Below the pieces are notes generated by a model that saw only the letters and a list, made by a program, of their open reading frames with translations, was not told where the DNA came from and ran no database searches. DNA of 32,840 bases from Saprospiraceae bacterium (GTDB lineage Bacteria; Bacteroidota; Bacteroidia; Chitinophagales; Saprospiraceae), in the NCBI GenBank assembly GCA_020847915.1, contig JADLBE010000203.1:1-32840 (forward strand), read 5' to 3'. Positions 1 to 8,445 of this stretch are shown here, piece by piece (the stretch's first letter is position 1; the number at the start of each line of letters is the position of its first letter). Made by a program: the position numbers and the translations under genes.

Positions 1-38
1 GGCGTGTTGAAAATGCGCTGGCGTGGCTGGTGAAACAC

Positions 39-602
39 CTAACCATTCCCCAGTTTCTCCCTGATTTTGTTGCCCACATTGCGCAAACGTAAGCCTAAAA
101 GCACGAAAAACACGCCGAATATGGCGGCATAGAGTCCTATCCACCATACGATGGATATGGCGCCTGCAGTTGGGTTGATGAGCATCAAAACTCCTAGGGC
201 AATGGAAACGAGACCGGCCAGTCCGAGCATCCATTCGTTTTCAATCTCTTTGCGCAATTTGATGGCGGCGAAAAACTCAAAAGTGCCGCTCAGGAGGCAC
301 CAAAGGGCGATGAACATCACCATGGTTGCAGCGCCAATGTCGGGACGAAGCAGCGCCAACAGGCCCAAAACAACACCGAGCCCGCCTTCCAGAAATACCG
401 ACCACCATTCGTCGTCTTCCCCACGCATCTGCCAGCCCAAAACAAGCGCCAGCAGTCCGTCGGCCAGAAAGAAGGCGCCCAGCATAACCACCATGGCGGT
501 GAAGGTGACCTCAGGTCGCGTGAATGCAAAAAAGGCAAAAAGCAGCGCTACTAGGCCGCGAAGGATCAGCATCCACCAGAATCGGGACATCGTTTTCAGC
601 AT
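39..602 (-). CDS. DUF308 / HdeD-family multi-pass membrane protein
   Basis: Repeated hydrophobic helices with HdeD-like layout (RGLVALLFAFFAF...LADGLLALVLGWQ...GLVSIALGVLMLINPTAG...); start taken at MLKTMSRFWWML. Confidence 0.72.
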   Translation of the reverse strand: MLKTMSRFWWMLILRGLVALLFAFFAFTRPEVTFTAMVVMLGAFFLADGLLALVLGWQMRGEDDEWWSVFLEGGLGVVLGLLALLRPDIGAATMVMFIALWCLLSGTFEFFAAIKLRKEIENEWMLGLAGLVSIALGVLMLINPTAGAISIVWWIGLYAAIFGVFFVLLGLRLRNVGNKIREKLGNG

Positions 603-636
603 GGTTCTCGGTTTTGTTTCATGCCAAGGTAAAAAC

Positions 637-1191
637 TTATTTGCCAATTACGTCTCTGGCGTACAACAATCGCTGCTGCCAGTATTTTGAAGTGGTAATG
701 TTTTCCTCAATGACGCCCCTGCTGGTTGTGCTGTGGATGCAGTACACGTTTTTACCGTCGCGCCTGCTCACCATGGCCACGTGTGAAACGTCGCGGCCGT
801 TTTCTGCAAAAAAAACAAGATCTCCTGGTTGCACCTTGCTGAGGGAGACTTCATTTCCCAAAACAGCCTGACCCCTGGATGCCGGGGTGATGGGAAAACC
901 GAATCCTTTGTAAACAAAACTGGTGAAGCCGGAACAGTCGAAGCCGGTTTTGGGATTGGTTCCTGCGTATTTGTAAGGTGTTCCGATGTATTTTCGCGCA
1001 TAATCGGCCATTTCCCTGCGTTTTTTCGAAACAGTTCCACTCGATGCCGGTGGTGTGGTTGTTGGTTTTGACGGCGAGGTGGGCGCCGGCTTGTCCGACG
1101 AAGATTTGTAATAAGAGACGGTGCCTTTTTTCGAACAGGATGCCGCCAGAAACAAAAAAAACAGCAAGGATAAAAATTGGAGCAAACGCAT
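637..1191 (-). CDS. NlpC/P60 (C40) family lipoprotein hydrolase
   Basis: Lipobox-like LAASC; GFDCSGF catalytic Cys motif, PGDLVFF and SHVAMV His region. Confidence 0.9.
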   Translation of the reverse strand: MRLLQFLSLLFFLFLAASCSKKGTVSYYKSSSDKPAPTSPSKPTTTPPASSGTVSKKRREMADYARKYIGTPYKYAGTNPKTGFDCSGFTSFVYKGFGFPITPASRGQAVLGNEVSLSKVQPGDLVFFAENGRDVSHVAMVSRRDGKNVYCIHSTTSRGVIEENITTSKYWQQRLLYARDVIGK

Positions 1192-1267
1192 AGCAAACAA
1201 GATTAATATTTTATTTCACTTCGGTTCCACACTTCTCCGGAATAACCACGCTTTACCGTGATATCCG

Positions 1268-1286
1268 CATTCCCCATTCCCCATTC
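1268..1286. repeat. Short heptad repeat CATTCCC x2.7
   Basis: cattccc cattccc cattc next to the terminator; mirror 31555-31573. Confidence 0.6.
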
Positions 1287-1321
1287 AAAAAAAGCCACCC
1301 CGTTTTAACGGAATGGCTCAT
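1287..1321 (-). terminator. Intrinsic terminator after the 1385-1942 NlpC/P60 gene
   Basis: On minus strand: AGCCATTCCGTT-AA-AACGGGGTGGCT followed by TTTTTTT; mirror 31520-31554. Confidence 0.75.
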
Positions 1322-1384
1322 GTATTAACTTTTTTTCATACCGGTAAGGTATGATGCGAAAACGCATTGTATTTTCTTTAACAA

Positions 1385-1942
1385 TTACAATTGGGAGTCT
1401 GCAAACAAAGGCGCCTGATCGCTGATGACATCGCGGGCAAACAGGATGCGCGGTTTCCAGTACCTGGAAGTACTGATGTTTTCCACAACGATGCCACGCG
1501 AGCAAGTGCTGTGTACGCAGATGATGCCTTCGGCGGTGTTTTCAACCACCAAAGCAACGTGCTGGATGTAACCTTTGCCGCCGAAAAACACCAGGTCGCC
1601 TGGCAATACGTCGTTAAGGGAAATCCGTTTGCCCTGACGCGACTGCGTGCTCGAGCTGGAGGATACGTTGATGTTGAATTCTTTCAGGATGTAACGGGTA
1701 AAACCCGAGCAGTCGAAACCTGTTTTAGGGCTCTGTCCTGCGTATCGGTAGCGGAGTCCGGTGAAAGTTTGGGCCCAACCGGTAACCTGCTCGCGGAGCT
1801 GCATGATTTCAGCGCCTACTTCACGTGCTGGATTTTTGCCGGGGCTGTAAAAGGCTGAGGAGGAAACCCAAAATAGCAGAACCAGGCTACATGTGGCAAT
1901 AAATTGAACTGAACGGTTGAAACGTTTTGTTTCGAACATCAT
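1385..1942 (-). CDS. NlpC/P60 (C40) family hydrolase, paralogue of the adjacent gene
   Basis: YAGQSPKTGFDCSGFTRY, PGDLVFFGGKGYIQHVALV; N-terminal hydrophobic signal. Confidence 0.9.
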   Translation of the reverse strand: MMFETKRFNRSVQFIATCSLVLLFWVSSSAFYSPGKNPAREVGAEIMQLREQVTGWAQTFTGLRYRYAGQSPKTGFDCSGFTRYILKEFNINVSSSSSTQSRQGKRISLNDVLPGDLVFFGGKGYIQHVALVVENTAEGIICVHSTCSRGIVVENISTSRYWKPRILFARDVISDQAPLFADSQL

Positions 1943-2190
1943 AAGTGTGTAAGTTTAGTGAAGCAAACGGCCGCCGGGCCGTCTGTAGGGGATTAATCCC
2001 TGACGGGATGACAAGAAAAAGGCGATTCTTGGGCAATTATGGACTCCGAAATGGCTTGCGTGCGGCGGATATGTTCATGGAGAGGATTATGAAACCGGAG
2101 TCGATTTGGGATAATTTCCCTGCAAGCCGACGGCAAAGGTAGCAATTGCTTTCAAAAAACAATGCGTTTAAAACAAAAAATGGAACAAAG

Positions 2191-2961
2191 TCACAGGTTC
2201 AATACAAAATCATCGGCATCGGCGAGAAAGGGCAACTCGCGACGGTATTTATGTAAAAAATCCAAGGAAAGTTCTGTGGTAAAGACGCCTTTTTGGTCTT
2301 TCGGCGATAAAATTTCTTGTCCGGAACAATCCAGAAGCACCGAATCCCCGCCGTATTCGTAGCCGTTTCCATCGGTGCCGATGATGTTCACGCCTGCTGT
2401 AAATGCTTGATTTTCAATGGATCGCGCTGGAAGTAAGCTTCGCCAATGGTGCGCTCTGCGCGAGGGCCAGTTGGCCAGAAAAAAAATAAGGTCATACGGC
2501 TCCTTTTGCTGCCTGCTCCACACCGGAAACCGTAAATCGTAACAAATCATGGGACAAATGCGCCATCCCCGCCATTCAAAAACCAGACGTTGCGTACCCG
2601 CCGCATAGTGCTCGTGTTCACCGGCAAGTGCAAAGCGGTGCCGTTTGTCGTAATGCAGTGTTGTGCCGTCGGGGAAAGCCACGAGCAGGCGGTTGTAATA
2701 GCTGCCGGCCTCTTTGCAAATGAACGAACCACAAACAGCAGCATCCAGTTGCCGGGCATGGTTCAACATCCAGCGTACGGTTTCACCGTCCATCGTTTCG
2801 GACAACGTTTCCGGACGCATGCTGAATCCTGTGGTGAACATTTCGGGCAGCAAAACCAGGTCGGTGGCTCCGGCAAGCGGTGCGAGCAAGGCATCGAAAC
2901 GTTCCCGGTTGGCGACAGGGTTCTCCCAGATGAGGTCGGTTTGTACAAGCGTAGTGCGCAT
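2191..2961 (-). CDS. Carbon-nitrogen hydrolase (nitrilase superfamily), omega-amidase/YafV-like
   Basis: Glu-Lys-Cys triad context: LLPEMFTTGFS, YDKRHRF, PMICYDLRFPVW. Confidence 0.88.
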   Translation of the reverse strand: MRTTLVQTDLIWENPVANRERFDALLAPLAGATDLVLLPEMFTTGFSMRPETLSETMDGETVRWMLNHARQLDAAVCGSFICKEAGSYYNRLLVAFPDGTTLHYDKRHRFALAGEHEHYAAGTQRLVFEWRGWRICPMICYDLRFPVWSRQQKEPYDLIFFLANWPSRRAHHWRSLLPARSIENQAFTAGVNIIGTDGNGYEYGGDSVLLDCSGQEILSPKDQKGVFTTELSLDFLHKYRRELPFLADADDFVLNL

Positions 2962-3020
2962 GGTGCTAAGGTCGTGTGTTTGTAGGTATCTTTGCCACCC
3001 TTAACCGAACAAATTTCACC

Positions 3021-3791
3021 ATGGATATTACCCAGCAAGGCTACGTCAAATACGAGGTTTCACCCGCCGGCGTGGCACGTATCGTTTTTTTTCACCCCAA
3101 CCACAACAGTTTGCCCAGCAAACTGCTTCAGAGCCTCGCCGACGCGTTCGAACGTGCTTCAAGCGATCCGGCGGCTCGCATCGTGCTGCTGGCCAGTGAA
3201 GGCCACAAAACCTTTTGTGCAGGCGCCAGTTTCGACGAACTTTCCGCCATCAACGATTTTGAAACCGGCCACCGCTTTTTTTCCGGCTTCGGGAACGTGA
3301 TCAATGCCATGCGCACATGTTCCAAAATCATCTTGGGACGTATCAACGGCAAAGCTGTGGGCGGCGGCGTAGGACTTTTAGCAGCCACCGACTACTGTCT
3401 GGCCAGCAAATACGCCTCCGTGCGCCTCAGCGAACTTGCCGTGGGTTTCGGCCCCTTTGTCATCGGTCCAGCCGTGGAACGCAAAGTAGGCCCGGCAGCT
3501 TTCAGCCAAATGGCGCTGAACCCCGACGAATGGCAAACGGCCGAATGGGCCAAAGCCAAAGGTCTTTTCCAGGAAGCTTTTGAAAGTGAAGAACAACTCG
3601 ACGCCTACATCGAACATTTCAGTGCAAAACTCTGCGGTTACCACACCGAGGCGCTCGCCGAACTCAAATCCATCTTTTGGAAAGGTACGGAGCACTGGGA
3701 TACGCTCCTGAGCGAACGCGCCGCCATCAGCGGCCGACTGGCGCTGTCGGATTTTACGAAAAATGCGATTAAAGCTTTTAAAAGCAGTTAG
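3021..3791 (+). CDS. Enoyl-CoA hydratase/isomerase family protein
   Basis: Crotonase-fold motifs FCAGASFDELSA, INGKAVGGGVGLLAATDYCLAS; stop codon TAG lies inside an AGCAGTT repeat. Confidence 0.88.
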   Translation: MDITQQGYVKYEVSPAGVARIVFFHPNHNSLPSKLLQSLADAFERASSDPAARIVLLASEGHKTFCAGASFDELSAINDFETGHRFFSGFGNVINAMRTCSKIILGRINGKAVGGGVGLLAATDYCLASKYASVRLSELAVGFGPFVIGPAVERKVGPAAFSQMALNPDEWQTAEWAKAKGLFQEAFESEEQLDAYIEHFSAKLCGYHTEALAELKSIFWKGTEHWDTLLSERAAISGRLALSDFTKNAIKAFKSS

Positions 3792-3826
3792 CAGTTAGCA
3801 GTTAGCAGGCAGCAGGCAGCAGGCAG
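3783..3826. repeat. Heptad tandem repeat: AGCAGTT x3 then AGCAGGC x3
   Basis: Direct reading, period exactly 7; overlaps stop codon of the enoyl-CoA hydratase gene; mirror 29015-29058. Confidence 0.95.
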
Positions 3827-3896
3827 TGCGCATGCGTTTTACATTTACAAGTGGCCGAAAGTAGTGAGTCCTATAGAAACTATCAAATTCAATAAA

Positions 3897-3943
3897 TAAA
3901 AATGAGTCATCCCTGAAAGGGATGACCCATTGTATTTTTTTTA
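3897..3943. terminator. Bidirectional terminator hairpin between convergent genes
   Basis: aaaaatgaGTCATCCCT-gaa-AGGGATGACccattgtatttttttt; mirror about 28898-28944. Confidence 0.75.
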
Positions 3944-4003
3944 GCTGCCTGCTGCCTGCTGCCTGCTGCCTGCTGCCTGCTGCCTGCTGCCTGCTGCCTG
4001 CTA
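3944..4003. repeat. Heptad tandem repeat GCTGCCT x8 plus partial
   Basis: Direct reading; inverted relative to 3804-3826 (AGCAGGC); abuts carA stop codon; mirror 28838-28897. Confidence 0.97.
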
Positions 4004-5086
4004 TGACAGCATTTCCACAAACGCATCAAACAAATACCGTGCGTCGTGTGGGCCGGGACTGGCTTCGGGGTGGTATTGTACGCTGAAGGCAGGTTTGTTT
4101 TTCAGGCGGATGCCTTCCACCGTATTGTCGTTGAGGTTGATGTGGGTAGCTTCAACGAGGGAAGGGGAATCGTACACGGCTTGTTCGAGAACGCCGAATC
4201 CGTGGTTTTGACTGGTAATTTCACTTTGGCCGGTGATGAGGTTTTTTACCGGGTGGTTGATGCCGCGGTGGCCGTGGTGGAGTTTGTAGGTGGGCAACCC
4301 GACCGCGCGTGCGAGCAGTTGTTGTCCCAGACAAATACCAAACAGTGGCTTTTCTTCGGCCAGCATTTTGCGGATGTTGTCCACGGCGTAGTCCATGGGT
4401 GCCGGGTCGCCAGGACCGTTGGACAGGAAGTAACCGTCGGGATTCCAGGCTTTTACCGTCTCGAAGGGTGTTTGGGCTGGAAATACACGAAGGAAACATT
4501 TGCGTTGATCGAAACAGCGCAGGATGTTCTTTTTCACCCCGTAGTCCATTACGGCAATGCGGTAGGGCGCTTCGGGATCACCGATTTCGTAAGGTTCGGA
4601 GCAGGTGACGCGGCTGGAAAGCTCGAGGCCGTCCATGCTGGGTGTGTTTTTAAGGATGCCAATGAGTTGGTCGACATCGTCGATCTCCGACGAAATGATG
4701 CAGTTCATGGCGCCGCGTTGGCGGATGTGCTGTACGATGGCGCGGGTATCCACACCTTCTATGGCCACGAGGTTTTGTTGTTCGAAGTAGTCCTGAATGC
4801 TCAGATCGGCATTGGCACGGCTGTACGGAACATTAAAATTACGGCAAATGAAGCCGGCAATTTTGATGCCGTTGCTTTCAACTTCGGAGTTTTTGATGCC
4901 GTAGTTGCCGATGTGCACGTTGGTGGCTACAAGGATTTGTCCGAAGTAAGAAGGGTCGGTAAAAATTTCCTGATAGCCGGTCATGCCGGTGTTGAAACAA
5001 ATTTCGCCGGTGGTAGTGCCGATTTTGCCGGCGGCAGTACCGTGGAATACGGTACCGTCTTCGAGAAGGAGAATGGCTTTGCCCAT
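4001..5086 (-). CDS. carA: Carbamoyl-phosphate synthase small subunit
   Basis: ATP-grasp partner glutaminase: EDGTVFHGTAAG, NTGMTGYQEIFTDPSYFGQI, FGICLGQQLLARA, PEASPGPHD. Confidence 0.96.
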   Translation of the reverse strand: MGKAILLLEDGTVFHGTAAGKIGTTTGEICFNTGMTGYQEIFTDPSYFGQILVATNVHIGNYGIKNSEVESNGIKIAGFICRNFNVPYSRANADLSIQDYFEQQNLVAIEGVDTRAIVQHIRQRGAMNCIISSEIDDVDQLIGILKNTPSMDGLELSSRVTCSEPYEIGDPEAPYRIAVMDYGVKKNILRCFDQRKCFLRVFPAQTPFETVKAWNPDGYFLSNGPGDPAPMDYAVDNIRKMLAEEKPLFGICLGQQLLARAVGLPTYKLHHGHRGINHPVKNLITGQSEITSQNHGFGVLEQAVYDSPSLVEATHINLNDNTVEGIRLKNKPAFSVQYHPEASPGPHDARYLFDAFVEMLS

Positions 5087-5212
5087 GTGTTTGTGGAATA
5101 TGCGACCTGCACTGCCGCTGGTTTTCGGGCGGCAAAGGTCGGATTTAGCCGGGACTTTTTGGCGCAGCCAACCGTTTTTATTTGCCGTAGGCTAAAAATC
5201 ATTTTCATCAAA

Positions 5213-5265
5213 TGTTAAGTTTTTTCCTTCCAGGTAAACTTAACATTAAATAATTGTTAAGTTTT
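5213..5265. promoter_or_regulatory. Three alternating-orientation copies of TGTTAAGTTT in a divergent intergenic region
   Basis: TGTTAAGTTT 5213-5222, AAACTTAACA 5236-5245, TGTTAAGTTT 5255-5264, between carA and the 5341 ORF; mirror 27576-27628. Confidence 0.5.
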
Positions 5266-5340
5266 GGACCTTTGTGCCAGTCAGGTTCCTAACCTTGCCA
5301 TGACGACCGAGGAGTCGTCTGTTTTTTAAAAACACATTTT

Positions 5341-5697
5341 ATGAAGAAGAAAATTGCCAAGATGCTCCAATCGGAGCAGTGGAAAACCAATGCCCGTTTC
5401 AAAGCTTTGTACAAAGAAATCCAGGCCGCCGAGGCGCGTGTAGAAGATGCCATCAAGGCCAAGGAAGCTGCCAAAGCAGCTTACCGTGAAGTTTTGCCTT
5501 CCGGCGACCAGGTTGTGCTTATGGAAAAGTTGACGGCCTTCCGTCAGGCCAAACTGATGCGCGAATTTGAAGAAGCCGCCCTCACCCTGGCACAGTTCCG
5601 TTTGTACCAGTGGGCTGAGCAACAAAAAGAAAAAGCCAAAGCAGCTGCCAAAAAGAAAAAGCCGGTGATTGAAAAAGCGGTTGCCAAGGTTGCCTAA
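5341..5697 (+). CDS. Small basic protein of unknown function with Lys/Ala-rich C-terminus
   Basis: 118-aa ORF, intact, opposite to carA across a divergent region; predicted helical, KAKAAAKKKKPVIEKAVAKVA tail; no family recognised. Confidence 0.65.
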   Translation: MKKKIAKMLQSEQWKTNARFKALYKEIQAAEARVEDAIKAKEAAKAAYREVLPSGDQVVLMEKLTAFRQAKLMREFEEAALTLAQFRLYQWAEQQKEKAKAAAKKKKPVIEKAVAKVA

Positions 5698-5706
5698 TTT
5701 TGGCCC

Positions 5707-6480
5707 ATGGCCGACCAGGATGCTCTGCGCCGCATGCTCGATGAAGCCTTGCGGCGTTTCAATACCCCCGACTTTATTCCACACGATCCGATCCGTATAC
5801 CGCACCGCTTTACGCAGCTGCAGGACCGCGAGATCATGGCCTTTTGGACGGCCACACTCGCCTGGGGCAACCGAAAAAGCATCATCAACAGTGCTGAAAA
5901 GTTGGTTCAATTGATGGACGGCGCGCCTTACGACTTCATTTTAAACCATGAAGAAAAGGACCGCCAACGTTTCCTGGAGTTTAAACACCGAACCTTTCAG
6001 GCCACCGACACCCTGTACTTCCTGGAGTTTTTTCAAAACCACTACCGGCAGCATCACTCGCTGGAAGATGCTTTTGTAAGCCACCTGAAACCCGGCGAAG
6101 TGCATGTGGAAAACGCCATCGCAGGGTTTCACCAAACGTTTTTCGACCATCCTTATGCACCCGGGCGTACACGCAAACACGTGGCCACACCCGACAGGGG
6201 CAGTACCTGCAAACGTATCAACATGTTCCTGCGCTGGATGGTACGCCGCGATGAAGCCGGGGTCGATTTTGGCGACTGGCAACGGTTACGGCCGTCACAA
6301 TTGCTGATACCACTTGATGTTCATGTGGAAAAAGTAGCGCGCAAACTGGGCCTGCTGACACGTACCCAGGTCGATTGGAAGGCTGTACTTGAACTCACGG
6401 AAAACCTCCGCGCCTTTGATCCGGAAGACCCGGTGAAATACGATTTTGCTTTATTCGGAATGGGAGTACTGAAGTCGTAA
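5707..6480 (+). CDS. TIGR02757 family protein (DUF2400)
   Basis: DPIRIPHRFTQLQDREIMAFWTATLAWGNRKSIINSAEKLVQLMDGAPYDF and RINMFLRWMVRRDEAGVDFG..LLIPLDVHVEKVAR. Confidence 0.87.
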   Translation: MADQDALRRMLDEALRRFNTPDFIPHDPIRIPHRFTQLQDREIMAFWTATLAWGNRKSIINSAEKLVQLMDGAPYDFILNHEEKDRQRFLEFKHRTFQATDTLYFLEFFQNHYRQHHSLEDAFVSHLKPGEVHVENAIAGFHQTFFDHPYAPGRTRKHVATPDRGSTCKRINMFLRWMVRRDEAGVDFGDWQRLRPSQLLIPLDVHVEKVARKLGLLTRTQVDWKAVLELTENLRAFDPEDPVKYDFALFGMGVLKS

Positions 6481-6491
6481 GTCGTAAGTCG
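6472..6491. repeat. Heptad tandem repeat AAGTCGT x2.9
   Basis: Includes the TAA stop of the TIGR02757 gene; mirror 26350-26369. Confidence 0.9.
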
Positions 6492-6513
6492 GGCTATAGC
6501 TTGGGATTGGAAT

Positions 6514-6560
6514 AAAAAAATGCCCAATTGTTTGGAATTCAAACGATTGGGCATTTTTTT
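6514..6560. terminator. Bidirectional terminator hairpin
   Basis: AAAAAAATGCCCAATtGTTT-ggaattc-AAACgATTGGGCATTTTTTT; mirror 26281-26327. Confidence 0.85.
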
Positions 6561-6583
6561 ATTGAAATACTAAGCCGAATGCT

Positions 6584-6616
6584 GACTTACGACTTACGAC
6601 TTACGACTTACGACTT
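6584..6616. repeat. Heptad tandem repeat GACTTAC x4.7, inverted relative to 6472-6491
   Basis: Direct reading; one base from the OmpA-gene stop codon; mirror 26225-26257. Confidence 0.95.
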
Positions 6617-6617
6617 T

Positions 6618-7376
6618 TTAAAACGAGCCTCCGAGGTCTTTGTTCGTTTTTACTTCACCTGCATCGTCAACGATGGCGAGTACCACACGGCGGTTGTGTT
6701 TGCGGTTTTCTGCGATGTCGTTGCCGTCGAAATCTTCGTTGGCAGCAACAGGATCAGCTTCGCCGAATACTTTGATGTACATGCGATCGGCACGGATACC
6801 CTTGTTGATCAGGTAATTGCGTGCAGCACGGGCACGCGTGGTGGCAAGGTTAACGTTGGACTGGGCGCTGCCCACGGCATCGGTATAACCAAGCAGTTTC
6901 AGCTTCATGGTAGGATGCTCGCGCAGGGTCTGGGCCACGACGTCGAGCTCGGCTTTGGATTCGGCGGAGAGGTTGGAGCGGCCGAAATCAAAATAAATGT
7001 TGCGAAGGGTGGAACTGCGGGCTTTGTCCTGAACAAACACCGCACCGTCGGTACGGAAATAAGGACAATTGGCGCCGCACAGGATGCGCTGTTCTTCAAG
7101 GTCGATGATGGCGGCGAACGGAAAGCCTTTGCTGATCAGTTGTTTCTGAATTTGTTCGGCTTGTTCGCGTGTTTGGTAGGAACCGTAAAAATAACGGTGC
7201 ATACCCATTTGGTCGACCGTTGTAACCACGCCTTCCACACCACGCGATTTGAAGTACGACGAAGAAACGGAATCTGCAAAAGCGGCAACCTGTACGCGGA
7301 AATCCTGCGCCATCAGGGGAGTGAATGCAAGCAGGGACGAACAAATGCAAGTCAGAACGAGATGTCTCAACTTCAT
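6618..7376 (-). CDS. SPOR-like + OmpA C-terminal domain envelope protein
   Basis: Signal peptide; FRVQVAAFADS..YFYGSYQTREQAEQ (SPOR-like); NIYFDFGRSNLSAESKAELD...LLGYTDAVGSAQSN (OmpA). Confidence 0.87.
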   Translation of the reverse strand: MKLRHLVLTCICSSLLAFTPLMAQDFRVQVAAFADSVSSSYFKSRGVEGVVTTVDQMGMHRYFYGSYQTREQAEQIQKQLISKGFPFAAIIDLEEQRILCGANCPYFRTDGAVFVQDKARSSTLRNIYFDFGRSNLSAESKAELDVVAQTLREHPTMKLKLLGYTDAVGSAQSNVNLATTRARAARNYLINKGIRADRMYIKVFGEADPVAANEDFDGNDIAENRKHNRRVVLAIVDDAGEVKTNKDLGGSF

Positions 7377-7424
7377 GGGTGTGTAAGGAGGATGATTAAG
7401 TGAATATCGGTTCGGATCAAAGTA

Positions 7425-7456
7425 CAAAAGTACGTTTTTCGCCGCGCAACTGCAAA
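7425..7456 (-). promoter_or_regulatory. Bacteroidota-type promoter for the SPOR-OmpA gene
   Basis: Minus strand TTTG-N20-TACTTTTG, matching the TTTG / TAnnTTTG consensus; mirror 25385-25416 (+). Confidence 0.5.
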
Positions 7457-7562
7457 TTTTCCGGGTAGGTTAACATGTGCTGTTGGTTGCTCCTGAAAAC
7501 TAACCGGGTCATTGAGACGCTGTTTGTTTACTTTTGTAACACAAAACAGACTTTTATTATTC

Positions 7563-8399
7563 ATGTTGCGGCACTTATTTTGTCTATTGGCGGTGTTTTT
7601 CGGCACGGCTTTCCAACAACAATCGCCTGGTATCGACCCACGTGACGCAACCCTTTTTGCATCCAAAGTTGCAATTGCCGCAGCCGAAACATCCCTGGCC
7701 GCCCGAACCCTTGCCGTTGCCGAATCGTTTCTCGGCGCCCCTTATGTTTCCGGTACCCTCGACGTAAATACCTCCGAAAAACTCGTCGTCAACCTACGTC
7801 AACTCGATTGCTGGACGTTGGTGGAAAACAGCCTTGCCATCGCCCTGACTTCTCAGGAGACGCCTCCGGGTTTAACATCCTACGAAAATTACCTTCGTCA
7901 ACTTCGCTATTGGGGCGGCACGATCAACGGGTACGGCTCGCGCATACATTATTTTACCGGCTGGACCTTGCAGGCTGAAAAGCTGGGCTACGTCACCGAC
8001 ATCACCGAGCAACTGGGCGGCAGACGTTACGATAAACACATCGCCTACATGTCTGCAAGGCCCCACAAATACCCGGCATTGAACAACCCAAAAAACTTAC
8101 AGGACATTCAAAACGCCGAAACACGCATCAACCGTCACGCCTGGCATTACATACCTGAAAACCGTATCGAAATGGTGGAGGACAAACTGAAACCGGGCGA
8201 CATCATCCTGCTCACCTCCGCCAAACGCGACCTGGATATCGCGCACCAGGGCTTTGCCGTCGTGCGCAACGGCCGCATCCATTTGTTGCACGCCTCCTCC
8301 CTCAGCAAACGAGTGATGGTTTCGTCCCAACCGCTGGGGGCATACGTACGGAGCCAGGTGGGACAAACGGGAATTATGGTGCTGCGGGTAGTCGGTTAG
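7563..8399 (+). CDS. DUF1460 (PF07313, N-acetylmuramoyl-L-alanine amidase-like) protein
   Basis: FLGAPYVSGTLDVNTSEKLVVNLRQLDCWTLVENSLAIAL and GDIILLTSAKRDLDIAHQGFAVVRNGRIHLLHAS. Confidence 0.85.
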   Translation: MLRHLFCLLAVFFGTAFQQQSPGIDPRDATLFASKVAIAAAETSLAARTLAVAESFLGAPYVSGTLDVNTSEKLVVNLRQLDCWTLVENSLAIALTSQETPPGLTSYENYLRQLRYWGGTINGYGSRIHYFTGWTLQAEKLGYVTDITEQLGGRRYDKHIAYMSARPHKYPALNNPKNLQDIQNAETRINRHAWHYIPENRIEMVEDKLKPGDIILLTSAKRDLDIAHQGFAVVRNGRIHLLHASSLSKRVMVSSQPLGAYVRSQVGQTGIMVLRVVG

Positions 8400-8436
8400 T
8401 CAGTTAGTCGGTTGGTCGGTTGGTCTGTTGGTCGGG
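8391..8436. repeat. Octad tandem repeat GTCGGTTA-like x5.7
   Basis: gtcggtta gtcagtta gtcggttg gtcggttg gtctgttg gtcggg; contains the DUF1460 gene stop codon; mirror 24405-24450. Confidence 0.92.
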
Positions 8437-8445
8437 ATTTATTGA

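Noticed and set aside
3783-4003. CRISPR-like array
   Set aside because: Units are 7 bp, contiguous, no spacers, no cas genes.
4046-5218. 390-aa plus-strand ORF (and mirror 27623-28795)
   Set aside because: Antisense shadow of carA, no recognisable domain.
6528-7403. 291-aa ORF opposite the OmpA gene, and 10255-11202 opposite the gldA-like gene
   Set aside because: Antisense to clearly coding genes; codon-structure artefacts.
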